From an uncultured Mollicutes bacterium (GTDB taxonomy: Bacteria > Bacillota_I > Bacilli_A > RFN20 > CAG-826): a stretch of 64,000 nt of DNA. The translations under genes and the position numbers were made by a program. The DNA is taken from contig UQCQ01000002.1 of assembly GCA_900539595.1 (NCBI GenBank), positions 62,001-126,000 on the forward strand, read 5' to 3'. The notes under the pieces were generated by a model. The model was not told the DNA's origin and searched no databases. It worked only from the letters and a program-made list of their open reading frames with translations. Each line of letters opens with the position of its first letter. Positions within the stretch are counted from its first letter, which is position 1. Of the stretch, positions 8,207 through 16,165 are shown piece by piece.

Positions 8207-9156
8207 CGGCGACGAGAGGATCCCGATAAATCCAAGGAGGAAATATCGAATTCTTTTTCGCACAGGTCCAAAAGAAGGTTTTCCAATTGGCGAGCACGCG
8301 CCGGTCCAATGGTATATTGGTACATCGAAGCGATTTCCTGAATGGAAAAATCACTGGAAAAGCAGGTGATAAGGCCTCTTTTGGCTCTTTCGTTTAATAA
8401 AGGATAAAGAATATTGCTATACCCATATCCCGTTTTGTCCTTATTTTCGTTGCCAAAATCATCCAAAACAAGAACCGCGCAGTTTTGATATTTTTCGAAT
8501 TCCAAATCGAAGCGGGCTTTATCGCGAATATTCAAGTCTTGAAGCCATTTAAGAAATAGAGCCGTGTCGCAGAAAGCCACGGGCGAAATTCCTTTATTCA
8601 CAAAGTCATTGCATAAGCAGGCGAGCATAAAGGTACGACCGCTTCTTCGGGTTCCTTCTACATAGAGCCAGCGAGAAGAATGGCCAAGCAACAAATCCGC
8701 GCAGACTTTCATGGCCGGAATTTTCTTCGCCGTCCTCGAAACATCGTGCTGGACAGTCATATCCATCCAATCCAGCGGAAAGTCTCTGCGTAAAAAGCTT
8801 TTGGTGTAGGCTTCTTGTTTCTTAGCTAAATCGCAAAGGCGGAATTTCGGTTCTACCAGTCCATCTTCATAGGTCAAATACATTTGATAATGGGGCATCA
8901 GCTTCTGGCATTGGTCGTAACCAGGGCAGTTTTCGCATTGGTCGAGGTCTTTTTGATAATCGAGCAAAGGGGCCAACGCGACTTTAGTTTGGGCGTAAGA
9001 AAGCTTGAAATCATCGTGAATCACTTTGTAAACACGCGGATCCGTCTTCAATTTGTTCAGCGCATCCGAAAGCAAATCCGAGGACGGGGCAGCGCCTTGG
9101 TCCTTCAATTTTTTGGCGGTCGATTTTACGTATTGATCTATTTTATATTCACTCAT
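8203..9156 (-). CDS. dnaI: Primosomal protein DnaI (helicase loader), unusual Walker A
   Basis: 317 aa AAA+ helicase loader, expected to load the replicative helicase at the origin with DnaB and DnaD. Seen: an N-terminal region with C74, C77, C83 and C108 plus nearby His that fits the DnaI zinc-binding domain. Then an ATPase domain with Walker B LVLDDF (D232, D233), sensor-1-like SSDF, and an arginine-rich GPARARQL near the end. The Walker A reads GTRRSGRTF (168-176): the invariant Lys is Arg174, codon CGT, two base changes away from Lys. ATP binding or hydrolysis may therefore be altered. The ATG overlaps the dnaB stop by ATGA. The 3' end shares bases with the stop of the convergent mutM-coaE gene. 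Called on domain order and synteny with dnaB. Confidence 0.85.
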   Translation of the reverse strand: MSEYKIDQYVKSTAKKLKDQGAAPSSDLLSDALNKLKTDPRVYKVIHDDFKLSYAQTKVALAPLLDYQKDLDQCENCPGYDQCQKLMPHYQMYLTYEDGLVEPKFRLCDLAKKQEAYTKSFLRRDFPLDWMDMTVQHDVSRTAKKIPAMKVCADLLLGHSSRWLYVEGTRRSGRTFMLACLCNDFVNKGISPVAFCDTALFLKWLQDLNIRDKARFDLEFEKYQNCAVLVLDDFGNENKDKTGYGYSNILYPLLNERAKRGLITCFSSDFSIQEIASMYQYTIGPARARQLENLLLDLCEKEFDISSLDLSGSSRRR

Positions 9157-10409
9157 TTTTGATAGGCTTTCTCGAAAAGGGCGTCCAATTCCTCGTTGCT
9201 GATTGTTTCTTCCCCCTCGGTGGAACGAACTGCAGCTGGCTCTTGGGGCTTTTCTTCTTCCTTATTATAGGGCGTCCGTTTCTTTCTCGCTTCTCGAATT
9301 TGCGAATTCAAATATTCCATGGCATCCTGGGAAGTCGTAATATTGGCGCGAACAAGGGAGGCCCCGATTTTTTCCGCCAAAGGCTTGGACAAAACGTTAT
9401 TATTCGTTTGGAGAATGTAATCTACCAGGGCATTGCATGCTCCCGAAGATAACCCGATATCAAGAGTTAAGGCTTCTAGAATTTTCAAATCGGAAGTGGC
9501 GGGGCGATGGTTATTTTGTTTTAAGGAAAGCCACTTGGCTGGAGGCACTTCATCCATCAGACGAATTTTCTTCGCGAGGTCCGAATCCCCATGCACAGCG
9601 CTTTTCGCTCCTTCTCGGTGCAAATAAGAAACTTTCATGCCATCGCGGCATTTTCGCAAAAATCCCTGACGGTCCAATCGAGTTCCATACGGGGAAGAAA
9701 CGTGCAAGCAGTCGGAGGCGAATTCCCCCAAAGTACCGCTAGGATAAGCGTATAAAGCCCCCATTTTCTCGCAGAAATCCAATTCCTCCTGAGAGAGCAA
9801 ATTTCCTTTAAAACCATTGTTGCCCAGTGCAGACAAAAAGATAGAGGAATCAAAGGAAGTCTCTATTTTCTTCGGCCCATCTCCGATAGCGTCTATCCGC
9901 GAATTCAAATAAACGGGATCGTTGTAATCCGGTTGGAAATACGCTTCGAACTTCTCAGAGATATCTTTCCCGCCTTTCGGGGTTGTATCCAAAACGTAAC
10001 GGCTTTGAACTTTCTTGTATTCCTCTTCGCCTAGAATCGAATGCAAGGTGCCTGATAGCAAAACGTCTCCTAAAAAGTCTTTTGGAGAAGCGGGCGCGAA
10101 GATTTGGAAATAAAAAATCCCACGGCCATTGGACCCTTTTTCATAGGATGTCTTTAACAATCCGATGGCTTCTAAGGGACGTCTACTGGCTTGAATATCG
10201 GAGAAGGTCATTCCCGTTTTCTTGCGGAGTTCATCCCCGAAATGGATGAGGTCGGCTTGGTTGCCTTCCGCATATAAAGCAAAATAAAGTCCCAATGCCT
10301 GACTACCAATTAATGGTAAATAAAGTTCGGAAAGCGAAGCTAGGGATCCTTCTCCGAGCAGCCCGCACTTTTGAACGGAATAGATATCTTGGGAACCAAA
10401 CGTTTGCAT
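9153..10409 (-). CDS. dnaB: Replication initiation and membrane attachment protein DnaB
   Basis: 418 aa Gram-positive DnaB/DnaD-family initiator, not the helicase. The N-terminal winged-helix region has LYLPLIGSQALGLYFALY, typical of the family. The C-terminal DDBH2-like domain (about 305-375) ends AMEYLNSQIREARKK, followed by an acidic tail. In Bacillus this protein works with DnaD and DnaI to load the helicase at oriC. The dnaB-dnaI pair with a 4-base overlap is the classic arrangement. No Shine-Dalgarno precedes the ATG. The promoter I see would place the transcript start at the codon itself. A DnaA-box cluster lies 70-140 bases upstream, consistent with the DnaA control of dnaB known in B. 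subtilis. Confidence 0.88.
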   Translation of the reverse strand: MQTFGSQDIYSVQKCGLLGEGSLASLSELYLPLIGSQALGLYFALYAEGNQADLIHFGDELRKKTGMTFSDIQASRRPLEAIGLLKTSYEKGSNGRGIFYFQIFAPASPKDFLGDVLLSGTLHSILGEEEYKKVQSRYVLDTTPKGGKDISEKFEAYFQPDYNDPVYLNSRIDAIGDGPKKIETSFDSSIFLSALGNNGFKGNLLSQEELDFCEKMGALYAYPSGTLGEFASDCLHVSSPYGTRLDRQGFLRKCRDGMKVSYLHREGAKSAVHGDSDLAKKIRLMDEVPPAKWLSLKQNNHRPATSDLKILEALTLDIGLSSGACNALVDYILQTNNNVLSKPLAEKIGASLVRANITTSQDAMEYLNSQIREARKKRTPYNKEEEKPQEPAAVRSTEGEETISNEELDALFEKAYQK

Positions 10410-10413
10410 AGCT

Positions 10414-10442
10414 TATATACTACTACATAACTCAATAAACAA
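10414..10442 (-). promoter_or_regulatory. dnaB promoter, predicted near-leaderless
   Basis: On the minus strand TTGTTT (10442-10437), a 17-base spacer, then TATATA (10419-10414). Only 4 bases, AGCT, separate the -10 from the dnaB ATG. No ribosome-binding sequence is present. Confidence 0.45.
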
Positions 10443-10479
10443 AAATAAAAATATGGCTTGCCATCGGATGTTTTCATAG

Positions 10480-10546
10480 TTTTCCACAGGGATTATCCCC
10501 GTAAAACCTTACCATTTTGAGTTTTCCACATTTTGATTGTGGATAA
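10480..10546. promoter_or_regulatory. Cluster of three DnaA-box-like sites
   Basis: TTTTCCACA at 10480-10488 and again at 10522-10530, each one mismatch from the DnaA box TTATCCACA. A perfect box in the opposite orientation, TGTGGATAA, lies at 10538-10546. A partial TTATCCCC is at 10493. They lie between divergent dnaB and pfkA. Most likely a DnaA-controlled regulatory cluster for dnaB-dnaI. An origin is less likely, because dnaA and dnaN are not here. Confidence 0.6.
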
Positions 10547-10559
10547 CCCTTTAATCCGC

Positions 10560-10577
10560 AAAGAAAGCGCTTTCTTT
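10560..10577. promoter_or_regulatory. Catabolite-responsive element-like palindrome (CcpA cre)
   Basis: An 18-base perfect palindrome with core GAAAGCGCTTTC, fitting the CcpA cre consensus. Its centre is about 75 bases upstream of the predicted pfkA start site, a position where cre sites activate transcription. CcpA activation of pfk-pyk operons is known in lactic acid bacteria, so the site fits its gene. Confidence 0.6.
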
Positions 10578-10633
10578 CCCATAATGAAAAAGACTATGTC
10601 TTTTCTCTATACACGCGCGCCCACGAAAGGGTT

Positions 10634-10639
10634 TATAAT
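10634..10639 (+). promoter_or_regulatory. pfkA -10 box
   Basis: TATAAT followed by a leader of about 36 bases and GAGGT 6 bases before the pfkA ATG. The -35 region is poor, consistent with dependence on an activator such as CcpA at the cre-like site. Confidence 0.5.
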
Positions 10640-10681
10640 GTTTTCGATTTCGGGTTCATTCCGAAAGTTCGAGGTAATAAT

Positions 10682-11644
10682 ATGATTCACAAAATCGGTG
10701 TTCTCACTTCTGGCGGCGATGCCCCAGGCATGAACTGCGCCATCCGTGCGGTTGTTCGCGCGGGACTCCGTTATGGCTTAGAGGTCTACGGCGTTATGGA
10801 CGGATACAAGGGTCTCGTGGAAAATGACATCCACTTGATGGACCGCCATTCCGTCTCTGACATCGTCAACCGCGGCGGAACGATTTTGGGAACCGCCCGT
10901 TTAAGGGAATTCAAAGAAGAAAGTGTTCGCCAAATCGCGGTCAATAACCTCCGCGAACGCGGCATCGATGCTTTGATTGTCATTGGTGGCGACGGCTCCT
11001 ACATGGGCGCTAAAAAATTAACCGAAATGGGCATCAACTGTGTTGGGCTGCCCGGAACCATCGATAACGACATCGCTTCGACGGATTACACGATTGGTTT
11101 TGATACTTGCTTAAATACAATCATTGACTGCGTCGATAAAATCCGCGATACGACCACTTCTCACCAACGTTGCGCCGTGATTGAAGTCATGGGCAACCAT
11201 TGCGGCGATCTCGCTTTGTTCAGTGGACTTGCGGAAGGGGCCGAAATGATTATTACCCCTGACCACCCGATTCCCGAAGACGAAGTCATGGCTTCTCTTA
11301 AAAAGCTTTACGCTGAAAAAAGAAAACGCGCCATCGTCGTTGTATCGGAAAAAATTTATCCGGATATCCACGCATTCGCGGACCGCATCAGCAAAGAAAC
11401 CGGCTTCGAAGCAAGGGCGGAAGTTCTTGGACGCGTCCAACGTGGCGGATCCCCCAGTGCCTTCGACCGTGTGTTAGCTGCTCGCTTCGGCGCTTACGCC
11501 GTGGATTGCCTTTTGGAAGGGAAGGGCGGAATCTGCGTCGGACTCGTCAATAATAAAATCGTCCAATACGATATTTACGAAGCCCTTCAATTGCCACGCG
11601 ACAAGCATCCATCCATGCTTCGCTTGATCGACATTCTCAAATAA
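10682..11644 (+). CDS. pfkA: ATP-dependent 6-phosphofructokinase
   Basis: 320 aa, the standard bacterial PfkA length. Catalyses fructose-6-phosphate plus ATP to fructose-1,6-bisphosphate, the committed step of glycolysis. Seen: the N-terminal ATP site LTSGGDAPGMNCAIR, GGDGSYMGA, the catalytic loop GLPGTIDNDIASTDYTIGFD with the general-base Asp, and GRVQRGGSPSAFDR near the end. The Gly after GGDGS is kept by ATP-dependent enzymes. Start ATG has GAGGT upstream. pyk follows after 55 bases that contain a hairpin, forming a pfkA-pyk unit as in many Firmicutes. The upstream cre-like palindrome suggests carbon-source control. Confidence 0.97.
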   Translation: MIHKIGVLTSGGDAPGMNCAIRAVVRAGLRYGLEVYGVMDGYKGLVENDIHLMDRHSVSDIVNRGGTILGTARLREFKEESVRQIAVNNLRERGIDALIVIGGDGSYMGAKKLTEMGINCVGLPGTIDNDIASTDYTIGFDTCLNTIIDCVDKIRDTTTSHQRCAVIEVMGNHCGDLALFSGLAEGAEMIITPDHPIPEDEVMASLKKLYAEKRKRAIVVVSEKIYPDIHAFADRISKETGFEARAEVLGRVQRGGSPSAFDRVLAARFGAYAVDCLLEGKGGICVGLVNNKIVQYDIYEALQLPRDKHPSMLRLIDILK

Positions 11645-11654
11645 AACAACCCAG

Positions 11655-11675
11655 GGCGCTTCAAGCGCCTTTTTC
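11655..11675 (+). terminator. Intercistronic Rho-independent terminator between pfkA and pyk
   Basis: GGCGCT-TCA-AGCGCC followed by TTTTTCT. It ends only about 12 bases before the pyk ribosome-binding sequence GGAGG (11687-11691), leaving no space for a separate promoter. pyk must therefore rely on read-through, or the hairpin acts as a partial attenuator or RNA end stabiliser. Confidence 0.7.
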
Positions 11676-11699
11676 TAAGGCATAACGGAGGCTCTATTT

Positions 11700-13157
11700 A
11701 TGTTGCATAACATTGAAAAGAAAACGAAAATTATTGCTACAATCGGTCCGGCTACCGATAACCCCAAATCCATCCTCGAGCTTTATAAGGCTGGTATGAA
11801 CGTCATGAGAATCAATTTTTCTCATGGCGATTATGCGGAACAACTCAATAAAATCGTCATTGCCCGCGATTATGAAAAACAAGGCATTTATATCCCGGTG
11901 GCTTTGGATACCAAAGGACCAGAAATCCGTACAGGTTTAATGAAAGACGGCAAGGTTCCCGTTCACGAAGGCCAAATCATGCGCATCAGCATGAAAAATC
12001 GTTTAGGGGACGCGGACGGATTCTCCGTTACCCACGAAAACCTCATCAATGACGTGACCGTCGGCAGCCACATCCTCATCGACGATGGCAATTTAGACTT
12101 GCTAGTCAAAGAATTAGATCACGACAAAAATGAAATCGTTGTCGAAGCCCAAAACACTCACGTTCTCAAGGACCAAAAAGGCGTGAACTGCCCCTTCTCT
12201 CGCCTGTCCATGCCCTATATTTCGCCCAAGGACGAAGCCGACTTAAAATTTGGATGCGAACATCATGTGGACGCCATCTTCGCTTCCTTTGTCCGTCGTC
12301 CCGAAGATATCGCGGACTTGAAGGCGATTCTTAAAAAATACGGGGATCCCAATATTCCAGTCTTTGCCAAAATCGAAAACCCGGAAGGCTTAGAAAAAGT
12401 CGATCAAATCATCGAAGCGGCGGATGGAATTATGGTGGCTCGAGGTGATTTGGGCGTAGAAATTCCTCCTGAAGATGTTCCGGTTGCCCAACGCCATATC
12501 ATTGCCCAGTGCAGAAAGCGCGGAAAACCCGTTATCACGGCAACTCAAATGCTTGATTCCATGGTCTCTCACCCCCGTCCCACTCGTGCCGAGGTTTCCG
12601 ACGTGGCAACCGCTATCGAAGAAGGAACCGACTGCGTCATGCTTTCGGCCGAAAGTGCTTCTGGAGACTATCCGGTTGAAGCCGTCACGATGCAAGCTCG
12701 CATTGCGGCGAAGATGGAACAATATCTCGATTATGAAAAGCTAGCCAAGGAAGCCTTTGATACCTCGGATAAAACCAATAACGACGCGATTTCTAACGCC
12801 GTTGCTAATACCGCGCTTCTCATTGGAGCTAAGCTGATCGTCAATTTCACCGAAACCGGAAAATCCAGCGCACGCATTTCAAAATCCCGTCCTTGCTGCC
12901 CCATCATCTCGGTGACCAATCATCGCGCAGCCGCGATGTGCGGAGCGTGGCAATGGGGAGTCTACCCTGTTCTTCTTAAAACGGATCGTTTGCCGGATTT
13001 CATCGAAGAAATGGAAGTCATCGCATTGAAGATTGCTCGCGATCTCGGCATCAAAGAAGGAAGTCCCATCCTGATGAGCGGTGGTACTCCTACTGGCGCT
13101 GGAAAAACCAATTTCATGCGCATTCTTACCGTCAATAAGATTCGGGAAATTGAATAA
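11700..13157 (+). CDS. pyk: Pyruvate kinase
   Basis: 485 aa. Converts phosphoenolpyruvate and ADP to pyruvate and ATP. Seen: N-terminal KTKIIATIGPATDNP, MRINFSHG, the TIM-barrel active site with FAKIENPEGL (catalytic Lys), MVARGDLGVEI, and ATQMLDSM, then the C-terminal regulatory domain. The extra PEP-utiliser-like C-terminal domain of Bacillus pyruvate kinase is absent, consistent with the shorter length. GGAGG sits 8 bases before the ATG. It is the second gene after pfkA and is followed by two hairpins. Confidence 0.97.
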   Translation: MLHNIEKKTKIIATIGPATDNPKSILELYKAGMNVMRINFSHGDYAEQLNKIVIARDYEKQGIYIPVALDTKGPEIRTGLMKDGKVPVHEGQIMRISMKNRLGDADGFSVTHENLINDVTVGSHILIDDGNLDLLVKELDHDKNEIVVEAQNTHVLKDQKGVNCPFSRLSMPYISPKDEADLKFGCEHHVDAIFASFVRRPEDIADLKAILKKYGDPNIPVFAKIENPEGLEKVDQIIEAADGIMVARGDLGVEIPPEDVPVAQRHIIAQCRKRGKPVITATQMLDSMVSHPRPTRAEVSDVATAIEEGTDCVMLSAESASGDYPVEAVTMQARIAAKMEQYLDYEKLAKEAFDTSDKTNNDAISNAVANTALLIGAKLIVNFTETGKSSARISKSRPCCPIISVTNHRAAAMCGAWQWGVYPVLLKTDRLPDFIEEMEVIALKIARDLGIKEGSPILMSGGTPTGAGKTNFMRILTVNKIREIE

Positions 13158-13158
13158 A

Positions 13159-13218
13159 TGCCATCCTTCGATGGCAGGAATTCTTCAACGAAAAGCAACG
13201 TCAAATCGTTGCTTTTTT
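13159..13218 (+). terminator. Tandem hairpins ending the pfkA-pyk unit
   Basis: First hairpin TGCCATC-CTTC-GATGGCA (13159-13176). Second AAGCAACG-TCAAAT-CGTTGCTT (13193-13214), ending in TTTTTT. The second is a good terminator and overlaps the 3' end of the convergent PAP2 gene, whose TGA stop lies in the loop. Confidence 0.75.
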
Positions 13219-14172
13219 ATTTGTGACTTTTTCTAAAAAAGGTAGGAAATAAGTGGAAATCATATCGAAACCAAGGGTCCCAAGAAGGAATCCGAAGGTG
13301 ACATCGCTTAAATTGTGCGCGCCACGAACGATGCGGCTTAACGCCACACAAACGCCCAAAACGTAGAAACCGATTCGAACGTAGATTTCTTTCCCTTTTA
13401 ATTTCGGAGCAAAGGAAGAAACCATGCAGATGGACATGGCTCCGATGAAATTCATCGTATGGCCGCTAGGAAAACTATAGAATTCTTCCTTCCCCCATTT
13501 GGAGATCCCTAAGCTAGCCATGGCGTTATTCACCGTTGCTTCTCCAAGTACTTCGGGGGAATAGGAGGAAAAACTCCACCAGCCATTGATGCTCCAAACG
13601 GGTTTCCAATAGCTTCCCGCCGCTTCTTCTCCAAACAAAGCAACAAGAGTCCGATATCGAGGGCGAAGCCAAAGCATTTTCAAACCCTGCATCGTCACCA
13701 ATAACGAAGCATACAAAGCAAGGACGAACAAGCCAAAAACAAAGGCCTCTTTGGCGGAATTTTTTGAAACCAGCCAAGCCCAGGGAGCGCCCAATCCCAA
13801 GAAAGCCATTCCATAAATCAATTTAAAATAAGCAGGAAACGCATTTTCCCCAACACGGCAGGTCACGCGGTTAAGAAGCTTTAGAAAATGGCTTCCTCCA
13901 TAATAGGAGACAAATAAGGTAACCATTCCAATTCCAATCGTTAAAAAAACGTCCGCAACCTTATTTTTGAAGTGAGGATGGAAACGAAATATCAAAGCGC
14001 AAGCGAAAATTAAAATGAGATAGGCGGGGATTTCAGCACTCATTTCTCCAATTTGGCCAAACAAATTAGTTGGGGCATATAACCCTTGGGTAATGGGAAG
14101 ATCCAAAAATAGGCTTACCACCAGGAATATGCCAAGAAGAGAGTAAATGCAAATGCGTTCGTATTTTTTCAT
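13201..14172 (-). CDS. PAP2-family membrane phosphatase
   Basis: About 323 aa from ATG 14172. An upstream TTG at 14190 would add six residues but lacks a proper ribosome-binding site. Seen: several transmembrane helices and the three PAP2 motifs in order: KMLWLRPR (KxxxxRP type), FPSGH, and SRIVRGAHNLSD (SRxxxxxHxxxD). Family knowledge: PAP2 enzymes dephosphorylate lipid phosphates such as phosphatidic acid or undecaprenyl pyrophosphate; the substrate here is not determined. The extra helices before the motif region make it longer than minimal PAP2 enzymes. A TACAAT box ends 6 bases before ATG 14172, predicting a leaderless mRNA. It is a single gene between pyk and eno. Confidence 0.82.
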   Translation of the reverse strand: MKKYERICIYSLLGIFLVVSLFLDLPITQGLYAPTNLFGQIGEMSAEIPAYLILIFACALIFRFHPHFKNKVADVFLTIGIGMVTLFVSYYGGSHFLKLLNRVTCRVGENAFPAYFKLIYGMAFLGLGAPWAWLVSKNSAKEAFVFGLFVLALYASLLVTMQGLKMLWLRPRYRTLVALFGEEAAGSYWKPVWSINGWWSFSSYSPEVLGEATVNNAMASLGISKWGKEEFYSFPSGHTMNFIGAMSICMVSSFAPKLKGKEIYVRIGFYVLGVCVALSRIVRGAHNLSDVTFGFLLGTLGFDMISTYFLPFLEKVTNKKATI

Positions 14173-14178
14173 CGGCCT

Positions 14179-14184
14179 ATTGTA
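14179..14184 (-). promoter_or_regulatory. PAP2 gene -10 box, predicted leaderless
   Basis: TACAAT on the minus strand, 6 bases from ATG 14172. A TTTCCA -35-like hexamer lies 16 bases upstream. No convincing Shine-Dalgarno. Confidence 0.4.
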
Positions 14185-14202
14185 ACGCAAACTCCCAAAA
14201 TG

Positions 14203-14226
14203 GAAAAGCGCCCCCGAAGGAGCGCT
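14203..14226 (-). terminator. eno terminator with UUCG tetraloop
   Basis: On the minus strand AGCGCTCC-TTCG-GGGGCGCT, then TTTTCC. The stem of 8 pairs is closed by the very stable UUCG loop just after the eno stop. Confidence 0.75.
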
Positions 14227-14248
14227 CCATTCTGCTTAAGAAAGAGAA

Positions 14249-15562
14249 TTACTTATTGAAGCGGAAGGCTTTGATGCCGGGATAAACAGCATTTTCACCA
14301 AGTTCTTCTTCAATGCGGAGAAGTTGGTTGTATTTGGCAACACGCTCCGTGCGGTTCGGGGCACCGGTCTTGATTTGGCCCGCGTTGAGAGCAACGACGA
14401 GGTCCGCAATCGTGGTGTCTTCGGTTTCGCCAGAGCGGTGGGAAACAACCGCGGTCCAGCCGGCGTTCTTCGCCATCTTGATGGCGTTGATCGTTTCGGT
14501 GAGGGTGCCAATTTGGTTGAGTTTGATCAAAACAGAGTTGGCAACATCCTTTTCAATGCCTTCCTTGATAATCTTGGTGTTGGTGACAAAGAGGTCATCG
14601 CCGATGAGTTGGATCTTCTTGCCAAGCTTATCGTGGAGCTTCTTCCAGCCTTCCCAGTCGCCTTCGGCCATGCCGTCTTCAAGAGAGATAAGCGGGAATT
14701 CGTTGGCGAGTTTGGCCCAGTGACGGATCAATTGATCGGAAGTATAGGTCTTGCCGGATTTCGGTTGATGATAGATGACTTGTCCATCTTCGCTCTTTTC
14801 GCCCTTGGCCCATTCAGAGGCAGCGGCATCCATGGCGAGCATGAAGTCTTTGCCAGGAACATAGCCGGCTTTTTCAATGCCTTCCATGATAAGAGTGAGA
14901 ACTTCTTCATCGGAACCATGCTTGGTGTTCGGGGCGAATCCGCCTTCATCACCAGCACCGGTGGAAAGTCCGCGTTCCTTGAGGATCTTCTGCAAAGCGT
15001 GGAAGACTTCGGTGCACCAGCGAAGAGCTTCGCTCCAAGTGGAAGCGCCAACCGGCATGATCAAGAATTCTTGGGAATCGATGTTGTCGTCCGCGTGAGC
15101 GCCGCCGTTCATGATGTTCATCATCGGAACGGGAAGGGTGTTGGAGCTGGTTCCACCAATGAAGCGATAAAGCGGTTCATGGAGGGAAATAGCGGCAGCG
15201 TGAGCGGCAGCAAGCGAAACGGCAAGGATCGCGTTCGCGCCGAGTTTGGATTTATTTTCGGTGCCGTCGAGTTTGATCATCGTCTCATCGACGAGGAAGG
15301 TGTTGCGAGCATCGAGGCCAATTAAAGCCGGGGCAATGATTTCGTTGATGTTCTTAACAGCGGTCAAAACGCCTTTTCCGCCATAAACGGATTTGTCGCC
15401 ATCGCGAAGTTCGAGGGCTTCGCGGGTGCCGGTAGAGGCGCCAGAAGGCGATGCGCTGCGACCAACAGTGCCATCGGCGAGGGTCACTTCCGCTTCAACG
15501 GTTGGATTGCCGCGGGAATCGATGATCTGGCGGCCATAGACTTTGACAATTTTGGTGTCCAT
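14249..15562 (-). CDS. eno: Enolase
   Basis: 437 aa, standard enolase length. Converts 2-phosphoglycerate to phosphoenolpyruvate and is the third glycolytic enzyme in this window. Seen: the N-terminal RQIIDSRGNPTVEAEV, SPSGASTGTREALELRD, NIMNGGAHADDNIDSQEF, the magnesium ligand in SLEDGMAEGD, LIGDDLFVTN, and the active-site loop VVSHRSGETEDTTIADL with the catalytic Lys in VLIKLNQIG. AAAGGAG lies 13 bases before the ATG, a rather long spacing. The gene has its own promoter and terminator, so it is monocistronic. Confidence 0.98.
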   Translation of the reverse strand: MDTKIVKVYGRQIIDSRGNPTVEAEVTLADGTVGRSASPSGASTGTREALELRDGDKSVYGGKGVLTAVKNINEIIAPALIGLDARNTFLVDETMIKLDGTENKSKLGANAILAVSLAAAHAAAISLHEPLYRFIGGTSSNTLPVPMMNIMNGGAHADDNIDSQEFLIMPVGASTWSEALRWCTEVFHALQKILKERGLSTGAGDEGGFAPNTKHGSDEEVLTLIMEGIEKAGYVPGKDFMLAMDAAASEWAKGEKSEDGQVIYHQPKSGKTYTSDQLIRHWAKLANEFPLISLEDGMAEGDWEGWKKLHDKLGKKIQLIGDDLFVTNTKIIKEGIEKDVANSVLIKLNQIGTLTETINAIKMAKNAGWTAVVSHRSGETEDTTIADLVVALNAGQIKTGAPNRTERVAKYNQLLRIEEELGENAVYPGIKAFRFNK

Positions 15563-15617
15563 GTTTTTGAATTTTCTCCTTTAAACGATTGTTTGTTTCT
15601 ACAATCGGACGTGAATT

Positions 15618-15646
15618 ATTATAGGCTTCTACGCGCCTACGCGCAA
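15618..15646 (-). promoter_or_regulatory. eno promoter
   Basis: On the minus strand TTGCGC (15646-15641), 17-base spacer, TATAAT (15623-15618). This gives a leader of about 50 bases with AAAGGAG. Confidence 0.6.
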
Positions 15647-15727
15647 AGAATACCGATATACGGAAAGGAATTTAGTTTCAAAGCTCCGTTTTCCAATAAA
15701 AAGATGCACTTTATCGCATTTTTTTGG

Positions 15728-15733
15728 CATAAT
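15728..15733 (+). promoter_or_regulatory. Extended -10 of the first small membrane-protein gene
   Basis: TGGCATAAT (TGn plus CATAAT) lies about 25 bases before ATG 15758, with AAAGGAG in between. No clear -35 box. Confidence 0.45.
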
Positions 15734-15757
15734 GATAAACAACAAAGGAGACCCTGT

Positions 15758-16117
15758 ATGAAAAAAGCAACGTTCATTGTTTCTCTTATTGAAGGAATCC
15801 TAAACATCGGGGCTGCGATATTCGCCGTCATTTACGGATTCGTCTTCATCGTTGTTTATGGTATTGGCGAGGGAATTGGAAAGGCGACTAGCGGAGATGC
15901 GGCCACGACCGATCCAACCGCCATGATCCTGGGCTATAGTTTCCTTGCCGCAGCCGCTCTTTTTGTCCTTGGAGCGGTGTTCAGCTTTATCATCGCTGGA
16001 ATTTGCAGAAAGACTCCAACGAAAAAAGGCGCTTTAAGAACTTTGGGAATCCTAAATATTCTTTGTTTAACCCCGTTTTCCGGCATTTTCAGCATTGTTT
16101 GTTCTACAAAGGAATAG
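15758..16117 (+). CDS. Small four-helix membrane protein, DUF4064-like
   Basis: 119 aa. The start at 15758 is chosen because AAAGGAG lies 7 bases upstream and the product begins MKKATFIVSLIEG, matching its downstream paralogue. An open frame further upstream has no ribosome-binding site. Seen: three or four hydrophobic helices, a short polar loop with alanines and threonines, and a basic loop RKTPTKKGALR before the last helix. I do not recognise a function. The layout resembles small DUF4064-type membrane proteins of Firmicutes. The next gene is a diverged tandem copy. Confidence 0.7.
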   Translation: MKKATFIVSLIEGILNIGAAIFAVIYGFVFIVVYGIGEGIGKATSGDAATTDPTAMILGYSFLAAAALFVLGAVFSFIIAGICRKTPTKKGALRTLGILNILCLTPFSGIFSIVCSTKE

Positions 16118-16136
16118 CAATAGCCCGCCAAACTTT

Positions 16137-16142
16137 TATAAT
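16137..16142 (+). promoter_or_regulatory. -10 box of the second small membrane-protein gene
   Basis: TATAAT, then about 24 bases to ATG 16166 with TAAAGGAG. The second copy thus has its own promoter despite the short gap. Confidence 0.45.
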
Positions 16143-16165
16143 GAAGGGACAATAAAGGAGTTTTT

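Noticed and set aside
10480..10546. Chromosomal origin oriC
   Set aside because: Only three boxes and no dnaA or dnaN next to it; kept as a regulatory cluster unless skew data show otherwise.
14324..15325. Long open frame antisense to eno
   Set aside because: The eno gene is certain in full length; this frame has no recognisable motif.
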